From Actinomyces sp. (GTDB taxonomy: Bacteria; Actinomycetota; Actinomycetes; Actinomycetales; Actinomycetaceae), in NCBI GenBank assembly GCA_022649165.1, contig JALCNR010000012.1:31699-95698 (forward strand): a DNA stretch of 64,000 bases. Reading direction: 5' to 3'. The notes under the pieces were generated by a model. The model worked only from the letters and a program-made list of their open reading frames with translations, ran no database searches and had not been told where the DNA came from. Position numbers and translations under genes: made by a program. Positions 55,258 through 64,000 of this stretch are shown piece by piece (position 1 is the first letter of the stretch; each line of letters starts with the position of its first letter).

Positions 55258-55953
55258 TCATCTGCGCATCGCCGCGCGGGCGGCGGGCCGGATGACCGGC
55301 AGCCCCACGGGGATGTTGGTCGTGCAGACGTGCTCGCCGCCCGCCAGCGTCGCGAGGCGCTGGACGTGCACGTCGAGCAGGCGGGCGAAGGCCTGCGTCT
55401 CGGCGTCGCACAGTTGCGGGAAATCGTCGGCCACCTGCTGGATCGGGCAGTGGCCCTGGCACAGCTGGACCGCGAAGGTGCCGGAGCCGATGTCGCGCAC
55501 CGTGGCCGAGTACCCGTCCTGGGTGAGGGCGTCGGCCAGGGCCTGGGCGCGCATCCGCGTGTCCCCCCCGGCCTCCCGCACGGCAGGCGCGTAGCGCCTC
55601 TCAATCTCACGGGAGCGCGCGGCGGCGAAGGAGGCGATCGCCGTTCCCCCGCCGACCTGCCCCAGATAGCCCAGAGCCTTGATGGCCAGCTCGGAGTAGC
55701 CCTCCGGGAGCTTCTCGTGCCCCCGTTCGGTGACCACGTAATGCCGGGCGGGGCGCCCCCGACCCCGTTTGCCGATGAGCCCGGGCTCGTGCTCGACGAT
55801 CTCGTGGTCCTCCTCCAGCGCGGTGATGTGTCGGCGGACGGCTGCGGCGGTGAGGCCCAGCATGCGCGCGATCGCCGAGGCTGTGATCGGCCCCTTCTCG
55901 ACGATGAGGTCGAGGACATGCTCGCGGGTCCGGACGTCGTTCGGCTCGACCAT
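55258..55953 (-). CDS. sufR: SufR, Fe-S-sensing transcriptional regulator
   Basis: A 231-residue helix-turn-helix repressor that senses Fe-S status. The wHTH is VEKGPITASAIARMLGLTAAAVRRHITAL. The C-terminal domain carries four cysteines, Cys165 and Cys169 in LCQGHCPIQQ, Cys182 (PQLCDAE) and Cys210 (EHVCTTN), in the spacing seen in SufR, whose cluster controls DNA binding. It is the first gene of the operon and probably autoregulates it. Confidence 0.93.
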   Translation of the reverse strand: MVEPNDVRTREHVLDLIVEKGPITASAIARMLGLTAAAVRRHITALEEDHEIVEHEPGLIGKRGRGRPARHYVVTERGHEKLPEGYSELAIKALGYLGQVGGGTAIASFAAARSREIERRYAPAVREAGGDTRMRAQALADALTQDGYSATVRDIGSGTFAVQLCQGHCPIQQVADDFPQLCDAETQAFARLLDVHVQRLATLAGGEHVCTTNIPVGLPVIRPAARAAMRR

Positions 55954-55996
55954 GGTTCCCCTCCCCGACGCGGCTCATACGGACGGAACCAGTGTA

Positions 55997-56020
55997 CGTC
56001 TTTATGACAACATGCGTCTT
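55997..56020 (-). promoter_or_regulatory. Upstream region of the suf operon with a direct repeat
   Basis: An AT-richer island precedes sufR. On the minus strand AAGACG occurs twice (56015-56020 and 55997-56002), 18 bp apart, in a low-GC window. It may hold the SufR-regulated promoter. No confident -35/-10 pair is claimed. Confidence 0.35.
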
Positions 56021-56065
56021 ACCGAAATCAGCGCAGCGCCCAAGGTCACACCCGCGGCCGGCCCC

Positions 56066-58464
<2,399 letters not shown>

Positions 58465-58517
58465 TCATCCTATCAGCGTCGGAGGCCGGCCCCGAGCGGG
58501 CGCCCGGCGCGCCGGGC

Positions 58518-59459
58518 TCAGTCGAGCCCCGGGATCGGGGGCAGGACCTGGGAGGCGTCGTCCCCCACGCCGAAGGCGCGCGCCTCTCCGGCCCCGGCGG
58601 CCCCCGGCAGCGCGAGGGCCGTGCCGAGCGCCCCCAGGTCGGTCCCCACGGAGTCCACCGTGGTCACCACCACGCCCTGCGCGCGGATCTGCGCGACCAA
58701 CGCGTCCGGCGTGCTGGCGTCGCCCACGACCACGGCGCCGGAGGGAGCGCTGGCGACCGCACGGGCCAGGCCCACCCAGGCCGACGTCGCCGCCGAGGTG
58801 GTCCCTCCGCTCTGGGCGGGCGTCCCGGACGTTCCGTCGGCCTCCGACGCGCGGGGGCCCACCACCACGACGGCCTGCGCGGCGCCCTTCGGGTCCTCGT
58901 CAAGGGACATGATCGGGGTGGACGGATCGGTGAGGATGTCAGAGAGGAGGCCCTGCTCGCTGCCCGTCGAGGTGAGGACCTCGACCAGCGCGTAGCCGAT
59001 GACCGCGTCGGAGGTGGCGTCGGCCGGCGCGGCGGAGGCGAGGTGGGTCGACACGGGACCCGCCAGCGTGTCGCGGTACTGCGACATCGACTGGGACTGC
59101 CAGTTGTCGGTCAGCGACACCTTCCCGGCCACCGTCGCCCCGGCGGTGCGCAGGTCGGCGGACACCGCGTCGGCGTCGTCGGTCGCCGCCCCCGGAAGCG
59201 TCACCAGCGCGACGGACACGCCGTCCAGGGTCCCCGGCAGCGCCCGCTGGCCGAGCTCGTCGAGCGCCGCGGACTGGGCCTGCGCATCGGCTTGGGCCTG
59301 TGCGAGCTGTGCCGACACGTCCGCGGAGCCCGCATCCCCCTGTGAGGCCCAGGCGTCGCCGAGCCTCGTCTGCAGAGGGCCTGCCCCCAGGACGACGCCG
59401 ATGGCGAGCGCCAGGAACACGCCGATCAGGGAGACGAGGTGGTAACGGAAGTTGATCAT
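58518..59459 (-). CDS. steB: SteB/MctB-like copper transporter-annotated membrane protein
   Basis: A 313-residue protein with one N-terminal transmembrane helix (YHLVSLIGVFLALAIGVVLGAG), preceded by MINFR, and a long exported Ala-rich domain with a coiled coil (about 45-70). MctB (Rv1698) of mycobacteria is annotated as an outer-membrane copper channel; the corynebacterial homologue SteB is linked to cell division with SteA. Both readings come from the family. It lies nine bases after steA, so co-function with SteA is the safer call. Confidence 0.85.
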   Translation of the reverse strand: MINFRYHLVSLIGVFLALAIGVVLGAGPLQTRLGDAWASQGDAGSADVSAQLAQAQADAQAQSAALDELGQRALPGTLDGVSVALVTLPGAATDDADAVSADLRTAGATVAGKVSLTDNWQSQSMSQYRDTLAGPVSTHLASAAPADATSDAVIGYALVEVLTSTGSEQGLLSDILTDPSTPIMSLDEDPKGAAQAVVVVGPRASEADGTSGTPAQSGGTTSAATSAWVGLARAVASAPSGAVVVGDASTPDALVAQIRAQGVVVTTVDSVGTDLGALGTALALPGAAGAGEARAFGVGDDASQVLPPIPGLD

Positions 59460-59468
59460 GGTTTCCTC

Positions 59469-60662
59469 TCAGCCGGCCGATCCCGTGCCGGTTCCGGAGT
59501 TGACGAGGTCGGAGACGCGCAGGGCGATCGACTCCCAGACATCGCGTCCCCAGGGGGTCGACCACAGTGCCGCGCCGACGGCCGCCAGGGCGACGATCGC
59601 CAACAGCACGAGCCACCAGGCGGAGATCCTCGGCCGGTAGGTCGCCCGCACCGTCTGGGAGGACACGAGCCGGTCGCCGGCCCGAAGCCGCGTGAAGAAG
59701 GCCGCCGCCATCCCCGCGCGCCCGCGGTCCAGGAAGTCGTCCAGGGAGAAATGGGCGCCCACCGTCACCACGGCGGAGGCGCCGGCCGCCTCGGCCAGGA
59801 GGATCGACGCGTCCTCGGCGCCTCCGGTGACGGTGAACACCTCGTAGGGCACGCCGAGCTTGTCTAGTCGGGTGCGTCCGGGCGCCACCCCGTCGTGCCC
59901 GGCGCGGACCACCAGATCCGCACCCGAGCGGAGCGCGGCCTCCGGGACCATGTCCATGTCCCCGACGATCACGTCGGGACGCAACCTGAGGGACCGGACC
60001 GTCTCGACAGCTCCCTCGACGGCGACGATCACGGGGTCCGTGTCCCGGATCCATCGCCTCAGGCGGCGCAGCTCAGCTGCCGTCTCCGGATCGGGCAGGA
60101 TCAGCAGCGCAGGCCGGCCGGCGATCCCGGCTCGCAGCTCGGGGACACCGGCGCCCTCCATCAGGAGGTCGGACTCGCGTTCCAGGTACTCGCCCGTCGA
60201 GGCCGCGAAGGCCTCGACCTGTGCGGAGACGCCGCGCCTGGCCTCCGCGACCTCGCGTTCGCTGTCCTCGCGCGTCAGGCGCCGGCCCGTGGCGACGACG
60301 TGCCCTCCGCGGGTGACCGTCCCGCCGGCGACGGTGATGCGGTCGCCCTCGCGCAGGGCCATGATGTCGGGGCCCAGGTCGTCGACGAGGACGACCCCGG
60401 CGGCGAGCAGCAGGCCGGGCCCCCTGTTGGGATGGCGGCCCGTCGTCGAGCGCGCCGCGTTGAGGACGGCGGCGGGGCGGGCGGCGACGAGCGCCTGGGC
60501 GGTGGCCCGGTCCAGATCGGGCCGGTCGATGACCGCGATGTCGCCGGGCTCCAGCCGGGCCGCCACCCTCATCGGGCGTTCGTCGATGCGCACGCGTCCG
60601 GTGGGCGCGTCCCGCGGTTCGGGTGGGGTCGGCGGCGGGTCGAGAGAGGTCACGCCTCCCAT
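59469..60662 (-). CDS. steA: SteA, putative cytokinetic-ring protein
   Basis: A 397-residue protein with a TPP-kinase-like core: LEPGDIAVIDRPDLDRATAQALVAA, SGRHPN-like TGRHPNRGPGLLL, RLRPDVIVGDMDMVPEAAL and the DKLGVPYEVFTVTGGAEDASILLAEAAGA region. A single C-terminal transmembrane helix (about 347-367) follows FFTRLRAGDRLVSSQTVRATYR. Corynebacterial SteA is a divisome protein. The start is uncertain between ATG 60662 and GTG 60653, which forms a GTGA overlap with the recN stop. Confidence 0.87.
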   Translation of the reverse strand: MGGVTSLDPPPTPPEPRDAPTGRVRIDERPMRVAARLEPGDIAVIDRPDLDRATAQALVAARPAAVLNAARSTTGRHPNRGPGLLLAAGVVLVDDLGPDIMALREGDRITVAGGTVTRGGHVVATGRRLTREDSEREVAEARRGVSAQVEAFAASTGEYLERESDLLMEGAGVPELRAGIAGRPALLILPDPETAAELRRLRRWIRDTDPVIVAVEGAVETVRSLRLRPDVIVGDMDMVPEAALRSGADLVVRAGHDGVAPGRTRLDKLGVPYEVFTVTGGAEDASILLAEAAGASAVVTVGAHFSLDDFLDRGRAGMAAAFFTRLRAGDRLVSSQTVRATYRPRISAWWLVLLAIVALAAVGAALWSTPWGRDVWESIALRVSDLVNSGTGTGSAG

Positions 60663-62323
60663 GGTGGCACGACCGCCCCCTCGATCAGCTCCAGGGCATG
60701 ACGGCGCGCCGCATCCGAACCCGAGCCGCCGCCCATCATCCGCGCCAGCTCCGTGATCCTCTCCTCGCCGCTCACACGTCGCACCGAGGTCGTCGCCCCC
60801 TGCTTGTCCACGACGAAATGATGGTCCGCGAAGGCGGCGACCTGAGCCAGATGCGTGACGACCAGGACCTGTCGTCCGCGGGCCAGCCGGGCGAGGCGCG
60901 CCCCGACCTCCGTCGCCGTGCGTCCCCCGATGCCGGCGTCGACCTCGTCGAAGACGAAGGTGCCCCCCTCCGCGCCGCGGCCGAGGACGACCTCCAGCGC
61001 GAGCATGATCCGCGAGAGCTCGCCCCCGGAGGCTCCCTGGCTGAGAGGGCGCATCGGCATGTCGGGGTGGGCCTGCATGAGGAACTCGATGTCCTCGAGG
61101 CCGTGCGGGCCGGGCTTGCGCGGGATGAGCCTGACCTCCAGGTGCGCGCCGCGCATGGCGAGGGCGTGCAACTCGGTGTCGACGTCCGCCGAGAGGCTCC
61201 CCGCCAGGCCGGCGCGGGACCTCGTCAGGTCGGCGCCCGCCGTCAGCACCTTCTGCTGGGCCAGGCGCAGACGCTCGTCCAGCTCTCGGGGGTCCAGCGA
61301 GGGCGACGTCAGCTCCTCCAGCCGCTCCGAGGCGCGCCGGGCCCAATCGATGAGCCCGGCGGCGTCCGACGCCCGGCCGACCATGAGCTCGCGCAGAGCG
61401 GCGCGGCGTTCATGGACCTCGGCGAGCCGCTGGGGATCGGGCCGCAGCCCGTCCAGGCGGCCTTGAGTGTCGTCGAGGGCCGCGTCCAGGTCCAGCGCCG
61501 TCGAGGCGAGCCGGTCCGCGAGGCCGCCGAGATCGGGGTCGAAGACCAGGCCGTCGCGCAGAGAGGCGACGGCCTGGCGCACCAGTTCCACCGCGCCCGG
61601 CGCGTCCTCGGCGCCGCCCAGCGCCAGGCCGGCGCGTTCGAGCGCCTGGCGGAGATCCTCGATGTTCGTCAGCCGACGGGTCTCGGCGAGCAGCTCCTCA
61701 TCCTCGCCCTCGCGGGGGGCGAGCGCCGTGATCGCGTCGAGCGCCTCAGTGAGCGAGGCCGCCTCGGACTCCCGTTCCGCGGCCGAGGCATGGCCGGCAT
61801 CGCGTTCCTTGCGCGCCTCGACGGCCTCGTCCCAGGCCCGGCGATAGGTCCCGAGCGCCGTGGCGTGGACCTCGCCACCGTAGGCGTCCAGCGTCTCGCG
61901 CTGGACCGCGGGGCGGCGCAGCCTCATCTGGTCGGCCTGGCCGTGGATCGTCACGAGTCCGTCGCCGACCTCGGCGAGGAGGGACACCGGCACCGGGCGA
62001 CCGCCGAGGTGGGCGCGGGATCGGCCCTGCGAGGCGACCGTCCGGGAGATGATGAGCTCCCCCTCCTCCGCGACGAGCCCGAGCGCCTCCACGCGCCGCG
62101 CCGTCGGGGCGTCGAGGTCGAACACGCCGTCCACCTCGGCGCGCGCCGAACCGACCCGGACGGCTCCCGTGTCGGCCCGCTGCCCGATGAGGAGCTGGAG
62201 GGAGGTCAGCACCATCGTCTTGCCCGCGCCGGTCTCACCGGTGAGCACCGTGAGGCCGGGATCGAACTCGAGGTCGGCGGACTCGATGACGCCGAGGTCG
62301 CGGATGTGCAGGTCGGTGATCAT
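60650..62323 (-). CDS. recN: DNA repair protein RecN
   Basis: An SMC-like ATPase of 557 residues for double-strand break repair. Walker A: LTGETGAGKTMVLTSLQLL near residue 30. A central coiled-coil region follows (about 150-370). The C-terminal half has LSQGASGGELSRIMLALEVV (signature) and TFVFDEVDAGIGGRTATEVG (Walker B). The start ATG overlaps the nadK stop (TGATG). No LexA box was seen nearby; expression may depend on the operon promoter outside the window. Confidence 0.95.
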   Translation of the reverse strand: MITDLHIRDLGVIESADLEFDPGLTVLTGETGAGKTMVLTSLQLLIGQRADTGAVRVGSARAEVDGVFDLDAPTARRVEALGLVAEEGELIISRTVASQGRSRAHLGGRPVPVSLLAEVGDGLVTIHGQADQMRLRRPAVQRETLDAYGGEVHATALGTYRRAWDEAVEARKERDAGHASAAERESEAASLTEALDAITALAPREGEDEELLAETRRLTNIEDLRQALERAGLALGGAEDAPGAVELVRQAVASLRDGLVFDPDLGGLADRLASTALDLDAALDDTQGRLDGLRPDPQRLAEVHERRAALRELMVGRASDAAGLIDWARRASERLEELTSPSLDPRELDERLRLAQQKVLTAGADLTRSRAGLAGSLSADVDTELHALAMRGAHLEVRLIPRKPGPHGLEDIEFLMQAHPDMPMRPLSQGASGGELSRIMLALEVVLGRGAEGGTFVFDEVDAGIGGRTATEVGARLARLARGRQVLVVTHLAQVAAFADHHFVVDKQGATTSVRRVSGEERITELARMMGGGSGSDAARRHALELIEGAVVPPWEA

Positions 62324-63177
62324 CAGGGCTGTCCAGGCAGGGGATGCTGCCGGGAGCGCCATCCTCTCACCGGCAGGTCGAACTTCGTGACGAGGCGTGT
62401 GGCGAAGGGCGTCCCGTCCAGTCGGACCAGCTGGACGGGACGCTGCCCGACGGTGGCCACGACGCTGGTGCCGCGCGGGGCCGTGGCGCGCCTCAGGCTG
62501 TCGCACCACACCTCGGGGGCTGACCAGTGGTCCTCCAGGACCACCACCTCCAGGACCGAGGACGGGCCGACGACGAGCGGGCGGGTGAACAGCCCGTGGG
62601 CGGCCAACGGAGCCATGACGACCGCTTCCGTGTCGGGCCACACCACCGGCCCGCCCGCGGCGAAGGAGTAGGCCGTGGACCCGGTGGGGGTGGCGAGGAC
62701 GATGCCGTCGGCGCCGTAGGTGGAGACGTCTTGCCCGTCGACGACAAGCGCCAGGTGAACGGGGTGGGCGACATCGGTGTGCATGACGACCGCCTCGTTG
62801 AGCGCCCAGTCCGACACCGAGGACCCGTCCGGGAACCGGAGGGTCACGTCGAGCGTCATCCGCGAGTCGACGACGAAGTCATGGCGGGCCAGCCGGTCGA
62901 CCACGCTGGGGATCCCGCGGGCTGAGGCCTCGGCGAGGAAACCCATATGTCCCATGTTGACGCCCAGCAGCGGGACGTCGTGGCGCCGGGCGTGGTCCGC
63001 CGCGGCGAGGATCGTCCCGTCCCCGCCCATCGCGAGGACCATGTCGATGCGTCCGCGGTCATCGTCCTCGGGGACCACCTCGATGCCGCGCATCTCGAGC
63101 TCCCGCTCGGCGACCTCCGCGGCGGCGATCGCATCAGGACGGTTCACGTGGCGCACCAGCATCACGCGTTCCGTCAT
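62323..63177 (-). CDS. nadK: NAD kinase
   Basis: A 284-residue enzyme phosphorylating NAD to NADP. Evidence: VLAMGGDGTILAAADHARRHDVPLLGVNMGHMGFLAE (GGDGT motif), the conserved NEAVVMHTD, and YGADGIVLATPTGSTAYSFAAGGPVV. Length is typical. Its ATG overlaps the tlyA stop (ATGA) and its stop overlaps the recN start. The gene order tlyA-nadK-recN is conserved in actinobacteria. Confidence 0.96.
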   Translation of the reverse strand: MTERVMLVRHVNRPDAIAAAEVAERELEMRGIEVVPEDDDRGRIDMVLAMGGDGTILAAADHARRHDVPLLGVNMGHMGFLAEASARGIPSVVDRLARHDFVVDSRMTLDVTLRFPDGSSVSDWALNEAVVMHTDVAHPVHLALVVDGQDVSTYGADGIVLATPTGSTAYSFAAGGPVVWPDTEAVVMAPLAAHGLFTRPLVVGPSSVLEVVVLEDHWSAPEVWCDSLRRATAPRGTSVVATVGQRPVQLVRLDGTPFATRLVTKFDLPVRGWRSRQHPLPGQP

Positions 63178-64000
63178 GGGGCGACCCTCCTCCCGGATCC
63201 CGCCGGCCCGTGCTCCACGGCCTCGACGATGGCGTCGTGCAATTGACCTCCGGCGAGCGCCCGGGGATGGTCCGCGCGCATCGCCAAGAAGTACTCTACG
63301 TTGCCTGCGGGTCCGGGAAGAGGCGAGGCCGCCACCCCGTGGACGCCCAGCCCCAGTCCCAGCGCGCACCGCGCGACGGCCTCGACCGTCTCCACGTGCT
63401 GGCCGGGATCCCGGACGACACCGCCGTGGCCCAGCCGCTCGCGCCCGATCTCGAACTGCGGTTTGACCATGAGGAGGAAGTCGGCGTCGGGGCGGGCCAC
63501 GGCGGCCAGCGCCCCCAGCACCAGCGTCAGGGAGATGAACGACAGGTCCCCGACAACCAGTTCCGGCGCCGGCACGATGTCCCCTGCGGCGAGCGCGCGC
63601 ACATTCGTCCGGTCCCGGACCTCCACGCGGGGATCGGTGCGCAGGTTCCAGGCGAGCTGCCCATAGCCCACGTCGACGGCCACGACCGACGCCGCTCCCC
63701 GGCGCAGCAGGACGTCGGTGAAGCCGCCGGTGGATGCCCCCGCGTCCAGGCAGCGCCTCCCCTCGATGCGGGGCGCGTCCTCCCCCAGGATCTCCAGGGC
63801 GCCCAGAAGCTTGCGGGCGCCCCGAGAGACGTATTCCTGGCTCTCCGGGCGGTCGATCTCGATCGCCTGGGCCGGATCCATCTGCCGGGCCGGTTTGGTG
63901 ACGACCACGCCGTCCAGACGGACCCGCCCCGTCTCGACCAGCTCGCGCGCCTGGACCCGCGACCGGGCCAGGCCGCGTCGGACCAGTTCGGAATCGATGC
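63174..64000 (-). CDS. tlyA: TlyA, 16S/23S rRNA 2'-O-methyltransferase, C-terminal part (cut by window edge)
   Basis: TlyA methylates ribosomal RNA cytidines and makes ribosomes sensitive to capreomycin in mycobacteria. The visible part begins in an N-terminal S4-like domain (RSRVQARELVETGRVRLDG, just inside the edge) and continues with the Rossmann methyltransferase: CLDAGASTGGFTDVLLRRGAASVVAVDVGYGQLAWNLR (SAM site), the motif IV DLSFISLTLV, and MVKPQFEIG. The first residues lie outside the window at its right edge. It is upstream of nadK, with an ATGA overlap. Confidence 0.93.
   Translation of the reverse strand, partial: IDSELVRRGLARSRVQARELVETGRVRLDGVVVTKPARQMDPAQAIEIDRPESQEYVSRGARKLLGALEILGEDAPRIEGRRCLDAGASTGGFTDVLLRRGAASVVAVDVGYGQLAWNLRTDPRVEVRDRTNVRALAAGDIVPAPELVVGDLSFISLTLVLGALAAVARPDADFLLMVKPQFEIGRERLGHGGVVRDPGQHVETVEAVARCALGLGLGVHGVAASPLPGPAGNVEYFLAMRADHPRALAGGQLHDAIVEAVEHGPAGSGRRVAP

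Noticed and set aside
58518..59459. Firm call of this gene as a copper transporter
   Set aside because: The annotation rests on one mycobacterial homologue. The neighbour steA and the corynebacterial data point equally to cell division, so the name SteB/MctB-like is safer.

Overview
This 64 kb window is chromosomal DNA from a high-GC actinobacterium. The evidence is codon use with many GTG starts, a Pup-Mpa-Dop-PafA pupylation locus, DnaE2 and ImuA'/ImuB under actinobacterial LexA boxes, a SufR-B-D-C-S-U-T iron-sulfur operon, and the tlyA-nadK-recN-steA-steB-pyrG gene order. The lack of 20S proteasome genes at the Pup locus, with the rest of the gene set, suggests Actinomycetaceae (Actinomyces/Schaalia-like). 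That placement is inference. No insertion sequence, prophage, CRISPR array or rRNA operon was seen. Gene density is high and no gap exceeds 300 bp.

Layout. 1-5.8 kb: pupylation operon (trmI, mpa, dop, pup, pafA on the minus strand; pafA is cut by the window edge), with a divergent RecB-like Fe-S nuclease. 5.9-14 kb: HAD phosphatase, UppP, a degenerate aldo/keto reductase, a small acidic protein, a flavoprotein, an M3 peptidase, a GNAT/MazG-like fusion and a DsbA-like protein. 14.1-17 kb: tRNA-Leu(GAG) with a strong terminator, a MarR regulator, a HAD hydrolase and an AI-2E-type permease. 17-24.3 kb: dnaE2, a SWIM/SNF2 helicase and tdk. 24.4-28.4 kb: a four-gene overlapping operon joining a PgaC-like membrane glycosyltransferase, two unknown membrane proteins and an NADH-oxidase-like flavoprotein without its redox cysteine. 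28.5-30.8 kb: imuA'-imuB with a LexA box that is the exact reverse complement of the one at dnaE2. 30.8-34.1 kb: small accessory genes. 34.3-41 kb: lpd-sucB, a kinase-like membrane protein, an MFS transporter and a DUF4191 protein. 41-43.9 kb: polar amino-acid ABC importer. 43.9-49.5 kb: ABC-F protein, queuosine-precursor transporter plus tgt, acyl-CoA ligase. 49.5-56 kb: suf operon. 56-64 kb: NUDIX, pyrG, steB, steA, recN, nadK, tlyA (cut by the right edge).

How the genes work together. The SOS genes dnaE2 and imuA'-imuB probably form one translesion mutasome split over about 10 kb but sharing an operator. The Pup genes form a full tagging, untagging and unfolding set with no protease core. 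Many neighbours overlap by ATGA, GTGA or TGATG, so translational coupling is a general habit here.

The best candidate for an undescribed system is the glycosyltransferase and cysteine-less NADH-oxidase-like operon at 24.4-28.4 kb. The Pup locus without a proteasome and the pseudo-enzyme-like aldo/keto reductase come next. All family calls come from reading motifs and gene context; no database search was run.
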